Positions 8,725-17,628 of a stretch of DNA of 64,000 nt are shown piece by piece. The notes beneath the pieces were generated by a model. It saw only the letters and a list, made by a program, of their open reading frames with translations, did no database searches and was not told where the DNA came from. Origin of the DNA: Sphingomonas aliaeris (GTDB taxonomy: Bacteria; Pseudomonadota; Alphaproteobacteria; Sphingomonadales; Sphingomonadaceae); assembly GCF_016743815.1 (NCBI RefSeq), contig NZ_CP061035.1, positions 1,738,501-1,802,500 of the forward strand, written 5' to 3'. The position numbers and the translations under genes were made by a program. The stretch's first letter is position 1; each line of letters opens with the position of its first letter.

Positions 8725-9269
8725 AGGCGGCAATTCTTGCAGTATCGGCGTTTGCCGCGCCGGTCGCCGCGCAGCCCGTCTCACCATTCGCCGATATCCC
8801 GGGCATCGCCTTCGCCTATTACGATGTGCCCGGTGGCACAGTGGTGGCGATCCGATCGAGTATCGAAAGGCTGCGTCTTATCGACCCGAACGATCGGCAA
8901 GGCGTCGACGCGTTGAGCAACTGGTCCTGGCGCTGGTCGTGGAAAGTCGGTGCCGGGGGGTGCGATCTGGCGGGCGCGACATTGTCGTTCGAAGCGTCGG
9001 TGCGCATGCCGCGCCTCTCCGACCGGACGGCGGTCCCCGCGCAAGTATTGGCGCATTGGGACGACTATATCGCCGCGCTCGAACGGCACGAGGCCTGGCA
9101 CGTGCGCAACGGATATTCGGGACGCGCCGAAATACAGGCGGCGATCGCCGGCGCGACCTGCGCCACCGCGGACGCAGCGGCGCTGGCGGCGGTCAGGCGG
9201 ATCGGCCTGCGCGATCAGGATTATGACCGGCGAACGCATCACGGCATCGACGAGGGCGCGACGTTCTGA
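8721..9269 (+). CDS. Secreted DUF922-family protein with HExxH motif
   Basis: This 182-residue protein starts at GTG 8721, overlapping the PiuC stop. It has a signal peptide of about 18 residues ([18 protein letters not shown]). The motif H123-E-A-W-H127 is an HExxH zinc-protease signature and sits in the block [20 protein letters not shown], typical of DUF922, whose members are described as predicted secreted zinc proteases. A pair of Cys (positions 81 and about 147) could form a disulfide. It is probably periplasmic. Its link to siderophore uptake comes only from its place in the operon. Confidence 0.8.
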   Translation: MKAAILAVSAFAAPVAAQPVSPFADIPGIAFAYYDVPGGTVVAIRSSIERLRLIDPNDRQGVDALSNWSWRWSWKVGAGGCDLAGATLSFEASVRMPRLSDRTAVPAQVLAHWDDYIAALERHEAWHVRNGYSGRAEIQAAIAGATCATADAAALAAVRRIGLRDQDYDRRTHHGIDEGATF

Positions 9270-9360
9270 TCCGGTGACGCTCCCAACGCGGTGAGCCTTT
9301 TCGAACCTATAAGTGTCGGTCGCGCCGGGACTTTCCTTCGCGCTGCGCGTTCGACGGCTC

Positions 9361-10128
9361 ATGATACGCTTGTTTCACGTCAGCGACGTCCATTTCGGGC
9401 GCGAGAATCACGCCGCCGTCGCCTGGTTCGAATCCCTCGTCCATACCGAACGCCCCGATGCGGTCGTCATGACCGGCGATCTTACGATGCGCGCACGCTC
9501 CGCCGAATTCGACGCCGGGCTCGCCTGGTTGAAGCGTCTCGGCGTGCCCGTGACGGTGGAGGTCGGCAATCACGATCTTCCGCTGTACAATCTCTTCCGC
9601 CGGTTTCTTCGGCCGTATCATCGCTATCACAAGATCGAACGCCTGATCGAAAAGCCGCTCGATCTACCGGGCGTGGCGATCGTGCCGTTGGTCACGACGG
9701 TGCGGTTCCAGTTCCGCAACTGGTCGAAAGGCTATGTGTCGGGTCATCAGCTCCGCAAGACGCTGCGCCTGATCGAAGCCGTCCCCGCGGACCGTCAGAT
9801 CTTCATCGCCTGCCATCATCCCCTGATCGAAGCCGATACGCAGGCGACTTCGGATACGCGGCGCGGCCAGCAGGCGTTCGAGGCCTTGGCCAGGGCAGGG
9901 GCGTCGGCCGTCTTGACCGGCCACGTCCACGATCCGTTCGATGTCGTGCATGAGGTGTCCGGCCACAAACTCCGCATGATCGGTGCGGGTACACTCTCCG
10001 AACGCACCCGCGCCATGCCGCCCTCGTTCAACGAAATCCGCATCGAAGACGGCAGCTTCGACGTCGTACTCCGCAATTTCGGTGAAAAGGCGGATACGGT
10101 TCTTCCACAGGAAGAGGCACCCGCCTGA
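9361..10128 (+). CDS. Calcineurin-like metallophosphoesterase
   Basis: The 255-residue protein shows all metal-binding motifs of the calcineurin-like phosphoesterase fold: D9-x-H11 (SDVHFG), GD (residues 39-40, in MTGDLT), GNHD (69-72), CHHPL and GHVHDPF toward the C-terminus. Such enzymes use a dinuclear metal centre to hydrolyse phosphodiesters, cyclic nucleotides or UDP-diacylglucosamine; the exact substrate is not evident. The ATG at 9361 is chosen over an upstream GTG at 9313 because the fold begins directly at MIRLFHVSDVHFG and the extra residues look non-coding. No signal peptide is present, so it is cytoplasmic. Confidence 0.9.
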   Translation: MIRLFHVSDVHFGRENHAAVAWFESLVHTERPDAVVMTGDLTMRARSAEFDAGLAWLKRLGVPVTVEVGNHDLPLYNLFRRFLRPYHRYHKIERLIEKPLDLPGVAIVPLVTTVRFQFRNWSKGYVSGHQLRKTLRLIEAVPADRQIFIACHHPLIEADTQATSDTRRGQQAFEALARAGASAVLTGHVHDPFDVVHEVSGHKLRMIGAGTLSERTRAMPPSFNEIRIEDGSFDVVLRNFGEKADTVLPQEEAPA

Positions 10129-10229
10129 GCCCGGGGCGCTGCGGCGGATCGACCGCTGCGGTCGCTGGATAAAGGTGCCCGAAAAATGTCCCGTCACCCG
10201 GGAATGCTGGCGAGATGGATCCCCCTCTA

Positions 10230-10300
10230 CCGTTCGTGCCGAGCCTGTCGAAGCACCCGTCCCCGGCTGCCCGCCCCTTCGACATGCTCAGCTCGAACGG
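10230..10300. repeat. Dispersed inverted repeat (CCTGTCGAAG family)
   Basis: The arms CCGTTCGTGCCGAGCCTGTC (extending to 10253) and its near complement ending in GCTCGAACGG (10277-10300) form an imperfect inverted repeat. The same core, GTTCGTCCTGAGCCTGTCGA with variants, occurs again at 16634-16660 and 58528-58597. It is an intergenic, REP-like element family, widespread in sphingomonad genomes as far as I know. No gene is present around it in 10129-10355. Confidence 0.7.
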
Positions 10301-10355
10301 CGAAAGTAGAACGACCTTATGTCACCCTGCTCTGGAACAGAGATGCCGGTCGGTC

Positions 10356-10814
10356 CTAACGAGCGGGCCGCTCCCCGGAGACGGTCAGGTCACGCGCAGA
10401 TCGTAGCCAGACATGCGTCTGGAAATAATATTTGCCGGTCGGTCGGCCATCTCGCGTGAAATCGATCCGTGTCTTTCTCGCCGTGCCGCGAACCGCGATC
10501 ACCACGTTCCGCAGTTTTGGTTCGATCGGCCCGCCGATCCTGTTCTGCAGTTCCCGCTCGATCGCCGGTGACATCGCGATCGTCAGGTTTCGATGGTCGC
10601 GATAGTCGAGCTCGGAATTCAGGTACAACATCCTGTCCTGCCGCCCGCTCGCCCGCACCACCATCTCGAACACGCCAGTCACCCCCTGCGGGCGCGCCGC
10701 AGCGTTGAACACGGCCTGGACGGGCGACAGATAGGCCGGCGTCGTCCGTGCATCCCGCGTGGCGCACGCGCCCAGCATCGTCGCCACGGCGCAGATCATC
10801 GAAGCGCGTCTCAT
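10356..10814 (-). CDS. Predicted lipoprotein of unknown function
   Basis: Read from ATG 10814 this gives 152 residues that begin MRRASMICAVATMLGAC, a type II signal with lipobox L14-G-A-C17, so the mature protein should be lipid-anchored at Cys17. The body has GVFEMVVRASGRQDRMLYLN and a basic beta-rich end, YYFQTHVWLRSARDLTVSG. The upstream ATG of the longer frame (10856) would place 14 extra residues before the signal and is less likely. I do not recognise the family. It lies downstream of rpsI on the same strand but beyond the rpsI terminator, so it probably has its own promoter. Confidence 0.7.
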   Translation of the reverse strand: MRRASMICAVATMLGACATRDARTTPAYLSPVQAVFNAAARPQGVTGVFEMVVRASGRQDRMLYLNSELDYRDHRNLTIAMSPAIERELQNRIGGPIEPKLRNVVIAVRGTARKTRIDFTRDGRPTGKYYFQTHVWLRSARDLTVSGERPAR

Positions 10815-10902
10815 GATCGTCACCGGCTGCCCCCGCAATGCCCCGCCGTGGATCAAAGTCCCGACGGTCCGCGGATATCATGCCGCCGATACCCCCGCGA
10901 AC

Positions 10903-10933
10903 GAAAAAGGGCGGCCCGTCGCCGGACCGCCCC
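10903..10933 (-). terminator. Rho-independent terminator after rpsI
   Basis: On the reverse strand GGGCGG-T-CCG and CGG-G-CCGCCC pair around a GCGA loop and are followed directly by TTTTTCG. The hairpin starts about 25 bases after the rpsI stop codon and closes the rplM-rpsI operon. Confidence 0.85.
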
Positions 10934-10957
10934 TTCGCGTAGAGTTGAACGTAAAGC

Positions 10958-11515
10958 TTAGCGCTTCGAGAACTGGAAGCTCTTGCGCGCCTTCGCCTTG
11001 CCGTACTTCTTACGCTCGACCGTGCGGCTGTCGCGGGTCAGGAACCCTGCTGCCTTGACGGGTGCGCGCAGGACCGGCTCGTACTTCGTGATCGCCTGGC
11101 TGATGCCATGCTTCACGGCGCCGGCCTGGCCCGACAGTCCACCGCCCTTGACGGTGCAGACGACGTCGTACGCACCTTCGCGCTCGGTCACGCCGAACAC
11201 CTGGTTGATGACGAGACGCAGCGTCGGGCGTGCGAAATACACGTCCTGGTCGCGGCCGTTGATCGTGATCTTGCCGGTGCCGGGCTTCAGCCACACGCGA
11301 GCGACGGCGTCCTTGCGGCGGCCCGTTGCATAGGCGCGGCCCTGCTTGTCGATGATCTGCTCGCGCAGCGGCATCGGTTCACGCTCGATCACGGGAGCCG
11401 AGGGTGCGTATTCGTCACCTGCGAGCACCGGCGTGCTCTCGCCGTTATTCTGCTGGGCGGGGGCCTGGCCGGTCAGGCCGGCGAGGTCGGAAAGCGACTG
11501 GCGGTTGTCGGACAT
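10958..11515 (-). CDS. rpsI: 30S ribosomal protein S9
   Basis: This 185-residue protein ends in the S9 signature tail, [20 protein letters not shown] followed by QFSKR, which reaches the decoding centre of the 30S subunit. The core from about residue 56 ([20 protein letters not shown]) is the full-length S9 fold. The first ~50 residues are an acidic, Gln-, Pro- and Ala-rich extension not found in the roughly 130-residue E. coli protein; extended forms occur in alphaproteobacteria. Its ATG shares a base with the rplM stop region, as expected for the conserved rplM-rpsI operon. Confidence 0.98.
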   Translation of the reverse strand: MSDNRQSLSDLAGLTGQAPAQQNNGESTPVLAGDEYAPSAPVIEREPMPLREQIIDKQGRAYATGRRKDAVARVWLKPGTGKITINGRDQDVYFARPTLRLVINQVFGVTEREGAYDVVCTVKGGGLSGQAGAVKHGISQAITKYEPVLRAPVKAAGFLTRDSRTVERKKYGKAKARKSFQFSKR

Positions 11516-11994
11516 TATGCGCCCACCTTGTTCTTGCGGTTCATGCTGCCGATGTCGAGGACCTGCGGGTCCTGTGCGGCGTGCGGATGCTCGGAGCCGG
11601 CGAACACGCGCAGGTTGCGCATCTGCTCACGGCCGAGCGGGCCACGCGGGATCATCCGCTCGATAGCCTTCTCGATCACGCGCTCCGGGAAGCGGCCCTC
11701 GAGCACCTTGCCCGCGGTGATCCCCTTGATGCCGCCGGCATAACCGGTGTGCTTGTAGTAGATCTTGTCCTTGAGCTTGTTGCCCGTGAACCGCACCTTG
11801 TCCGCGTTGATGATGATGACATTGTCACCGCAATCGACGTGCGGGGTGAAGCTCGGCTTGTGCTTGCCGCGCAGGATGTTCGCGACGATCGACGCCATGC
11901 GGCCGACGACCAGACCATCGGCATCGATAATATGCCATTTCTTCTCCACCTCGTACGGCTTGACCGACTTGGTGGTCTTCATCAGCGCCTTCAT
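11515..11994 (-). CDS. rplM: 50S ribosomal protein L13
   Basis: The 159-residue protein has the L13 hallmarks [40 protein letters not shown] and the [12 protein letters not shown] block. It assembles early onto 23S rRNA in the 50S subunit. It is the first gene of the rplM-rpsI operon and touches rpsI. A GC-rich hairpin 33-58 bases before the start (12027-12052) may be a leader element or the terminator of the upstream ctaA gene. Confidence 0.98.
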   Translation of the reverse strand: MKALMKTTKSVKPYEVEKKWHIIDADGLVVGRMASIVANILRGKHKPSFTPHVDCGDNVIIINADKVRFTGNKLKDKIYYKHTGYAGGIKGITAGKVLEGRFPERVIEKAIERMIPRGPLGREQMRNLRVFAGSEHPHAAQDPQVLDIGSMNRKNKVGA

Positions 11995-12026
11995 GGGGCT
12001 TGTGACCTTCCAGAGTTAAACGAAAG

Positions 12027-12052
12027 CGCGCCGCCCATTCCTGAGCGGCGCG
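12027..12052 (-). promoter_or_regulatory. GC-rich hairpin between ctaA and rplM
   Basis: CGCGCCGC (12027-12034) and GCGGCGCG (12045-12052) are perfect complements around a 10-base loop. On the reverse strand the stem is followed by CTTTCGTTTAAC, which is not a clean U-tract. It could end ctaA transcription imperfectly or serve in the rplM leader. The two possibilities cannot be separated from sequence alone. Confidence 0.45.
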
Positions 12053-12116
12053 ATTGCCGTCCTAATGATCCGCACCCTCCGCAAAGTCAAGCTTTGTGCG
12101 GCTTTGCTGACGGGTA

Positions 12117-13211
12117 TCAGGATACCACGAGGCTTTTGCGCCCGACGACATGCGCTGCCCAGGTCGTCGCGATCAGCAGCAACGCGGCGTTTACCTGATG
12201 CGCCACCGCGACATGGATCGCCACGCCCGTCATCAACGTCGCGATGCCCAGCAAAATCTGTAACGCCACCAGCGTCATGATCGCATGCCCCGCACCCTTG
12301 CCCCCGGCCGCATTCGCCCGGAGCGCGAGCCAGACCAGCCCCGCCGCCGCGGCGAACGCGACCCAGCGGTGCAGGAACTGCACGACGATCGGATTGTCGA
12401 TCGCATTGCGCGTCGCCGACCACCCCGCATGCCATCCCCCGGCCGGAAACATCGCATCGCCCATCAGCGGCCAGCTGGAAAAGGCGTAGCCCGCATCCAG
12501 CCCCGCCGTGAACGCACCCAGCAGGATCTGGACGAACAGCAACCCCAAGGCCAGCACCGCGATCGGCCGCAGACCTGCCGGCCGCGCGCCCGGATCGCGC
12601 GCCAGCGCACGTAGGTCGAGCGCCGTCCACACCGTCCCCGCCAGCGTCACCAGCGCCGTGATCAGATGCACCGCCAGCCGGATATGGCTGACATCGGTGC
12701 GGACGCTCAGCCCGGACGAGACCATCCACCAGCCGATCACGCCCTGCAGTCCACCAAGCGCCAGGATCGCCGTCAGCCGCGCCCCATAGCCGCGCGGAAT
12801 CTGCCGTCGCACTGCGAACCAGATCAGCGGCAAGGCGAATACCGACCCGATCAGCCGCGCCAGCAACCGGTGCACATATTCCCAGAAGAAGATCGCCTTG
12901 AACCCGTCCAGCGTCATGCCGCTGTTGATCTGCGCATATTCCGGGATGCGCTTGTAATTGTCGAATTCCGCCTGCCACTGCGCCTGGTTGAGCGGCGGCA
13001 ACACGCCGCTGACCGGTTTCCACTCGGTGATCGACAGCCCGGATTCGGTCAGCCGCGTGATCCCGCCGACCATCACGATCATGACGATCATCGCCGCGAC
13101 GACGAACAGCCAGGTCGCGATCGCCGCCGGACGCGCGGTCGCTGGCTGGAGCGCGACGGACCGGGCGGGGGCAGGGGCGGACGACTGGTTTTGCATGGAA
13201 GCCTGAAGCAT
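12117..13211 (-). CDS. ctaA: Heme A synthase, COX15/CtaA family
   Basis: This 364-residue inner-membrane protein oxidises the C8 methyl of heme O to the formyl group of heme A for cytochrome c oxidase. Eight hydrophobic helices are visible. The heme-ligating and catalytic histidines sit in EYVH114RLLAR, SH176IRLAVH182, FLH281RWVAF and AVAH338QVNAA, as in the alphaproteobacterial type 2 enzymes. The helix-1 region GGITRLTESGLSITEWKPVS is diagnostic. The open frame extends far upstream (to 13553) through the divergent merC-like gene, but those residues are not membrane-protein-like. Start 13211 (MLQAS) or 13196 (MQNQS) is therefore preferred; neither has a strong ribosome site. Confidence 0.93.
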   Translation of the reverse strand: MLQASMQNQSSAPAPARSVALQPATARPAAIATWLFVVAAMIVMIVMVGGITRLTESGLSITEWKPVSGVLPPLNQAQWQAEFDNYKRIPEYAQINSGMTLDGFKAIFFWEYVHRLLARLIGSVFALPLIWFAVRRQIPRGYGARLTAILALGGLQGVIGWWMVSSGLSVRTDVSHIRLAVHLITALVTLAGTVWTALDLRALARDPGARPAGLRPIAVLALGLLFVQILLGAFTAGLDAGYAFSSWPLMGDAMFPAGGWHAGWSATRNAIDNPIVVQFLHRWVAFAAAAGLVWLALRANAAGGKGAGHAIMTLVALQILLGIATLMTGVAIHVAVAHQVNAALLLIATTWAAHVVGRKSLVVS

Positions 13212-13288
13212 GCCCAGCCACTTACTGGAGCCACGCGGTCGCGTCCATGATCGTAACCTGCCCCTGCACACGGGAAAAAGCGCCAAAT

Positions 13289-13301
13289 GATATATTGTAA
13301 C
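13289..13301. promoter_or_regulatory. Possible Zur box upstream of the MerC-like gene
   Basis: GATATATTGTAAC at 13289-13301 agrees at ten of thirteen positions with the GTTATAATATAAC-like core of alphaproteobacterial Zur sites, as I remember that consensus. It sits about 32 bases before the MerC-domain gene, in the divergent ctaA/merC interval, and the zur-like gene follows merC. The match is partial, so the call is tentative. Confidence 0.4.
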
Positions 13302-13332
13302 TCGGCAGGCCCCATGCCATATCGCTCGAACG

Positions 13333-13725
13333 ATGGCGTCCCGGATGCAGACCAATACGCTCGACTGGATCGAGTCGCATGCCGATCGCTGGGCGATCGG
13401 CCTGTCGGGTCTGTGCATGGTGCACTGCCTGACCAGCGCGGTGTTGCTCGCGCTGCTGTCGACTGCGGGCGGCTTGTTGCTCAATCCGCTTTTCCACGAA
13501 ATCGGCCTGACGATCGCGATCGGGCTGGGCATCCTCGCGCTCGGGCGCGGCATCGTCCAGCATGGCTATATGATGCCCGCCTCGGTCGGCGCGCTCGGAC
13601 TGGGCATCATGGCCGGTGCGATGAACCTGCCGCATGACGGTTCCAGCGGAGAGACGGTCTGGACCCTGGTCGGCGTCGGCCTGCTCGCACTCGGCCACGA
13701 TCTCAATCGCCGCGCGGTGAACTGA
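13333..13725 (+). CDS. MerC-domain small membrane protein
   Basis: The 130-residue protein has four hydrophobic helices and the MerC cysteine pair C28-M-V-H-C32 at the start of helix 1 (LSGLCMVHCLTSAVLLALL). MerC proteins carry mercuric ions across the inner membrane in mer operons. No other mer gene is present here, and chromosomal MerC-domain proteins next to a Fur/Zur gene are more plausibly tied to zinc or other metal handling. Start 13333 or ATG 13345; neither has a clear ribosome site. It precedes the zur-like gene by 58 bases, and a possible Zur box lies just upstream. Confidence 0.85.
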   Translation: MASRMQTNTLDWIESHADRWAIGLSGLCMVHCLTSAVLLALLSTAGGLLLNPLFHEIGLTIAIGLGILALGRGIVQHGYMMPASVGALGLGIMAGAMNLPHDGSSGETVWTLVGVGLLALGHDLNRRAVN

Positions 13726-13783
13726 AGTCGGGGCCAGCGGCGCGCAACTTGCCCCGCCGCCCCCGAGGGCTTACCTTGATCAT

Positions 13784-14254
13784 ATGGCCTCGCATCATCA
13801 TCACCACGAGCCGCAAGGCACCGATCTGAACAAGGCGGCCCAGGCCACGCTGGAGAAATCCGGCGAGCAATGGACCGCGATGCGCGCGCAGATCTTCAAG
13901 GCGCTGGCCGGGTTCGAAAAGCCCGCATCCGCCTACGACATCGCCGAAGCCGTCTCGAAATCGGAAGGCCGCCGCGTCGCCGCCAACAGCGTGTACCGCA
14001 TCCTCGACCTGTTCGTGGCCTCCAACCTCGCGCGCAAGGTCGAAAGCGCCAACGCCTATGTCGCCAACGCGCATCCCGATTGCCTGCACGACTGCATCTT
14101 CCTGGTCTGCGACTCGTGCGGCAACACCGTCCATCTGGACGACGACGTGATCACCAACGGCGTGCGATCCGCCGCCGAAGCCACCGGCTTTTCGCCCATC
14201 CGCCCGGTCATCGAGGTGCGCGGAACCTGCGCGGATTGCGACGCGGCGAACTGA
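13784..14254 (+). CDS. zur: Fur-family metal regulator, Zur-like
   Basis: The 156-residue protein has the Fur winged helix (TAMRAQIFKALAGFEKPASA, then VAANSVYRILDLFVASNLAR) and a C-terminal dimer domain. Two CxxC pairs, C109/C112 and C149/C152, form the structural zinc site seen in Zur and many Fur proteins, and a further H97, C100, H102, C104 cluster suits a sensory metal site. The N-terminus carries five consecutive His. Zur represses zinc-uptake genes when zinc is sufficient. The choice of Zur over Fur, PerR or Irr rests on the Cys/His pattern and the MerC-like neighbour, so metal specificity is inferred. Confidence 0.8.
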   Translation: MASHHHHHEPQGTDLNKAAQATLEKSGEQWTAMRAQIFKALAGFEKPASAYDIAEAVSKSEGRRVAANSVYRILDLFVASNLARKVESANAYVANAHPDCLHDCIFLVCDSCGNTVHLDDDVITNGVRSAAEATGFSPIRPVIEVRGTCADCDAAN

Positions 14255-14666
14255 CGGCCGGCACGAACGGTGGATATCGCCGGACGTTTCTTCAGAATGT
14301 TCAATCGGCCGGCACCGGTTCTAGGTTGTAACCGAGATGCTCTTCCAACCGTATGATCGTCTAAACACGCTGCCCTCCACCCCCTCGTCATTCCCGCGAA
14401 GGCGGGAATCCATACTGGCTGACTTCAATGAGACAGGCACGGGCGCCGTCGATTATAGATTCCCGCCTGCGCGGGAATGACGATCGTACTGGCGGATACG
14501 AAGGCTCGAGCCGCCGGACGCCAACCCTTCTAAAGCCTTGCCGTAGCGTCCTGCGGCCGACTGCCCGCATGCAGAAGCCTTGCAGATCCCGTCCGGATAT
14601 CACCGCCACCCAGCCCACTTGATGCAGGGCAATCGACAGGCGTTTTTGGCTGGTCTAAGCCGGGGA
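14255..14666. other. Gene-free interval with a paired inverted repeat
   Basis: No credible gene was found between zur and dxs. The interval holds two facing copies of a 25-base repeat (listed separately) about 45 bases apart. The short frames here cross the repeats and have no family features. The dxs promoter should lie in the last ~180 bases, but no convincing -35/-10 pair could be picked. Confidence 0.6.
14386..14482. repeat. Pair of inverted CATTCCCGCG...CGGGAAT repeats
   Basis: CGTCATTCCCGCGAAGGCGG (continuing to 14411) and, facing it, GATTCCCGCCTGCGCGGGAA (14459-14482) are copies of one repeat in opposite orientation. Each copy is itself a small palindrome, and the two together can form a long cruciform. 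Related single copies lie at 35723-35748 and 62144-62165. This is a REP-like family, always intergenic in this window. Confidence 0.75.
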
Positions 14667-16592
14667 ATGTCTGACGTTCTTACCACGCCGCTGCTCGACA
14701 CCGTCGATACCCCCACCGATTTGCGGCGCCTCGCGCCTGCGCAATTGCGGCAACTGGCGGACGAGCTTCGATCGGAAACGATTTCGGCGGTCGGCGTGAC
14801 GGGGGGTCATCTGGGCTCGGGTCTGGGCGTGGTCGAACTGACGGTGGCGATCCACTACGTCTTCGATACGCCGCGCGACAAACTGGTGTGGGACGTCGGG
14901 CACCAATGCTATCCGCACAAGATCCTGACCGGCCGGCGCGACCGGATCCGTACGTTGCGCACCGGCGGGGGCCTGTCCGGCTTCACCAAGCGCAGCGAGA
15001 GCGAGTATGATCCGTTCGGCGCGGCGCATTCCTCGACCTCGATCTCGGCGGCGCTGGGTTTTGCCGTCGCCAATAAATTGAGCGACCGGCCCGGCAAGGG
15101 GATCGCGGTGATCGGCGACGGCGCGATGTCGGCGGGCATGGCCTATGAGGCGATGAACAATGCGCGCGCGGCGGGCAACCGGCTGGTCGTGATCCTGAAC
15201 GACAACGACATGTCGATCGCGCCGCCGGTCGGCGGGCTGTCGGCCTATCTCGCGCGGATGGTGTCCTCCAGCGAGTATCTGGGCCTGCGCAACTTCGCCA
15301 AGAAGGTCACGCGCAAGCTGCCCAGGCTGGTCCACAATGCCGCTGAAAAGGCGGAGGAATATGCCCGCGGCATGGCAACCGGCGGCACCTTGTTCGAGGA
15401 ACTGGGCTTCTATTATGTCGGCCCGATCGACGGCCACAATCTCGATCATCTGATCCCGGTGCTGGAGAATGTTCGCGATGCAGCGGACGGCCCGATCCTG
15501 GTCCATGTCGTGACCAAGAAGGGCAAGGGCTACGGCCCGGCGGAAGCCGCGGCGGACAAGTATCACGGCGTGCAGAAGTTCGACGTGATCACGGGGGCAC
15601 AGGCGAAAGCACCGCCCGGACCGCCGCAATATCAGAACGTGTTCGGCGCAGCGCTCACCAGCGAGGCCGCGAGCGACGATCGCATCGTCGCGATCACCGC
15701 CGCCATGCCCTCGGGCACAGGGCTGGATGCGTTTGCTAAGGCCTATCCCGATCGCTTCTTCGATGTCGGCATCGCCGAACAGCATGCGGTGACGTTCGCG
15801 GCGGGCCTTGCGGCGCAGGGCATGCGGCCGTTCTGCGCGATCTACTCGACCTTCCTGCAACGTGCTTACGATCAGGTCGTCCACGACGTCGCGATCCAGA
15901 ACCTGCCCGTGCGCTTCGCGATCGACCGCGCAGGGCTCGTCGGCGCGGACGGCGCGACGCATGCCGGGTCGTTCGACGTGACCTATCTTGCCACGCTCCC
16001 GAACTTCGTCGTCATGGCGGCGGCGGACGAGGCGGAACTGGTGCACATGACGCACACCTGCGTGCAGCATGACAGCGGGCCGATCGCGGTGCGCTATCCG
16101 CGCGGCAACGGTACGGGCGTCGCGCTGCCCGAGACGCCCGAACTGCTCGAGATCGGCAAGGGCCGAATCGTGCGCGAGGGCAAGAAGGTCGCGATCCTGT
16201 CGCTCGGCACGCGCCTCGCCGAGGCGCTGAAGGCCGCCGATGCGCTGGATGCCAAGGGGCTCAGCACGACGGTCGCCGACCTGCGCTTCGCGAAACCGCT
16301 GGACGAAGCGATGATCCGCCGCCTGCTGACGACCCACGAGGTCGCCGTGACGATCGAGGAAGGCTCGGTCGGCGGCCTTGGCGCGCACGTGTTGACGCTG
16401 GCCTCGGACGAGGGGCTGATCGATGGCGGGCTGAAGCTGCGCACGATGCGCCTGCCCGACCTGTTCCAGGATCAGGACAAGCCCGAGCTGCAATATGCCG
16501 CCGCCCGGCTCGATGCCGATGCCATCGTCGATACCGTCCTCACCGCGCTCCGCCATAACGCCACCGGCGTCGTGGAGGGCGCGCGGGCGTAA
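14667..16592 (+). CDS. dxs: 1-deoxy-D-xylulose-5-phosphate synthase
   Basis: Dxs condenses pyruvate and glyceraldehyde 3-phosphate with thiamine diphosphate, the first step of the MEP isoprenoid pathway that feeds carotenoids, hopanoids and quinones. From ATG 14667 the product is 641 residues, the family's usual size; the open frame extends 87 bases upstream but those residues are not Dxs-like. Visible marks are [20 protein letters not shown] near residue 45, [16 protein letters not shown], the diphosphate/Mg segment [16 protein letters not shown], and in the second half [18 protein letters not shown] with the catalytic Glu. The final residues are low-complexity. GGGGA lies directly before the start. 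Confidence 0.97.
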   Translation: MSDVLTTPLLDTVDTPTDLRRLAPAQLRQLADELRSETISAVGVTGGHLGSGLGVVELTVAIHYVFDTPRDKLVWDVGHQCYPHKILTGRRDRIRTLRTGGGLSGFTKRSESEYDPFGAAHSSTSISAALGFAVANKLSDRPGKGIAVIGDGAMSAGMAYEAMNNARAAGNRLVVILNDNDMSIAPPVGGLSAYLARMVSSSEYLGLRNFAKKVTRKLPRLVHNAAEKAEEYARGMATGGTLFEELGFYYVGPIDGHNLDHLIPVLENVRDAADGPILVHVVTKKGKGYGPAEAAADKYHGVQKFDVITGAQAKAPPGPPQYQNVFGAALTSEAASDDRIVAITAAMPSGTGLDAFAKAYPDRFFDVGIAEQHAVTFAAGLAAQGMRPFCAIYSTFLQRAYDQVVHDVAIQNLPVRFAIDRAGLVGADGATHAGSFDVTYLATLPNFVVMAAADEAELVHMTHTCVQHDSGPIAVRYPRGNGTGVALPETPELLEIGKGRIVREGKKVAILSLGTRLAEALKAADALDAKGLSTTVADLRFAKPLDEAMIRRLLTTHEVAVTIEEGSVGGLGAHVLTLASDEGLIDGGLKLRTMRLPDLFQDQDKPELQYAAARLDADAIVDTVLTALRHNATGVVEGARA

Positions 16593-16633
16593 AAGGGGGC
16601 GGGCGGCTCGCGGGAGAGCACCGCCGCCCAACC

Positions 16634-16660
16634 CCGTTCGTCCTGAGCCTGTCGAAGGAC
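16634..16660 (+). repeat. Single arm of the CCTGTCGAAG repeat family
   Basis: CCGTTCGTCCTGAGCCTGTC followed by GAAGGAC matches the arms at 10230-10253 and 58528-58547. Only one arm is seen here, between the convergent dxs and hydrolase genes. Confidence 0.65.
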
Positions 16661-16705
16661 ATGCCCAAAACCACCCCGCCGGTCGCAGGCCACGTGGCAG
16701 AAATT

Positions 16706-16740
16706 GACGGGCGCGGGCTTGGGAGCTGGCCGCGCCCGTC
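16706..16740 (-). terminator. Hairpin between convergent dxs and hydrolase genes
   Basis: GACGGGCGCGG (16706-16716) pairs perfectly with CCGCGCCCGTC (16730-16740) around a 13-base loop. On the reverse strand it is followed by AATTTC. It starts eight bases after the hydrolase stop codon and probably ends that transcript. Confidence 0.6.
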
Positions 16741-16747
16741 CTGGGTC

Positions 16748-17419
16748 TTACCCGCCCAGATAGTGTTCGTGTGCGGCGTCGGTCGCGTTGACCGCCAGTA
16801 TCGATCGCGCATCGGTCGGGTGCCGTGCGCGGCCCTTTCCGTTGCTCGCCGCGGCGATGACGCGTTCCAGCAATTCCTGCCCTTCGCTCCACCAGCCGAT
16901 ACCGCTGGCCGCGTTCAGATGCCCTTGCGCGCCCGCATCGATGAAGTGGCTGCCCCATCCCACCGCAAGGCTGTGTGCGCGGTCGATATCGATCCAGGGG
17001 TCGTCCGTGCTGGCGACCACGATCGAGGGGAAGGGCAGCGGCGATGTCGGCGTCGGGCCGAACGCCCGCAACTCGTTCTGCGCCTGTTCGCGATCGACGT
17101 CCGCCGGCGCAACCAGCAGTGCGCCCGCGACCGGCCAGCCATAAGGCTGGCGCGTGAGTTCCGCCCACCATGCGACCGCGAGGCAGCCCAGGCTGTGCGC
17201 GGCGAGGATTACGGGCGCCTGTGCCTGGCGGATCGCCTGGTCCAGTTTCGTCACCCAGGCGTTGCGATGTGGCGTGTTCCACATGCCCAATTCGACGCGA
17301 ACGGTGTCCGGACGTGCGCTTTCCCATAGGGTTTGCCAGTGTGAAGGTCCCGATCCGCCCAGTCCGGGTACGGTCAGGATCGTCGGTTGGGCCGGGTCGA
17401 ACGGTGAAAAACTTCCCAT
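16748..17419 (-). CDS. RBBP9/YdeN-type alpha/beta hydrolase
   Basis: The 223-residue protein begins with ILTVPGLGGSGPSHWQTLWE, the typical opening of the RBBP9/YdeN serine-hydrolase family. The nucleophile S76 lies in AAHSLGC, an Asp in STDDPWIDIDRA, and the His in QGHLNAASG, completing a triad. Substrates of bacterial members are mostly unknown; they are small cytoplasmic esterase-like proteins. ATG 17419 is chosen because AGAGGAG stands about eight bases before it, whereas the longer frame from 17470 has none. It is divergent from tlyA and convergent with dxs. Confidence 0.88.
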   Translation of the reverse strand: MGSFSPFDPAQPTILTVPGLGGSGPSHWQTLWESARPDTVRVELGMWNTPHRNAWVTKLDQAIRQAQAPVILAAHSLGCLAVAWWAELTRQPYGWPVAGALLVAPADVDREQAQNELRAFGPTPTSPLPFPSIVVASTDDPWIDIDRAHSLAVGWGSHFIDAGAQGHLNAASGIGWWSEGQELLERVIAAASNGKGRARHPTDARSILAVNATDAAHEHYLGG

Positions 17420-17628
17420 CGTCTCGTCTCCTCTGCGCTTCGAAAAGCCCCGGAAATCCGCGCTTTCCATACCCGGAAGCTATTCCCACTAATTTAATAG
17501 GCAATAGCGAATGCGCCCAACCGAACGCCCCCGCGCCAGTCGGAAGGTGCGCCCACAAACGCCTCCACGCGGCACCTTTGGCAACATCCGTACAACCCGC
17601 TACTGCAACCCGACTCAAAGGACCCCCG

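Noticed and set aside
13333-13725. A mercury-resistance operon
   Set aside because: Only the MerC-type protein is present. There is no merR, merT, merP or merA nearby, and the neighbour is Zur-like.
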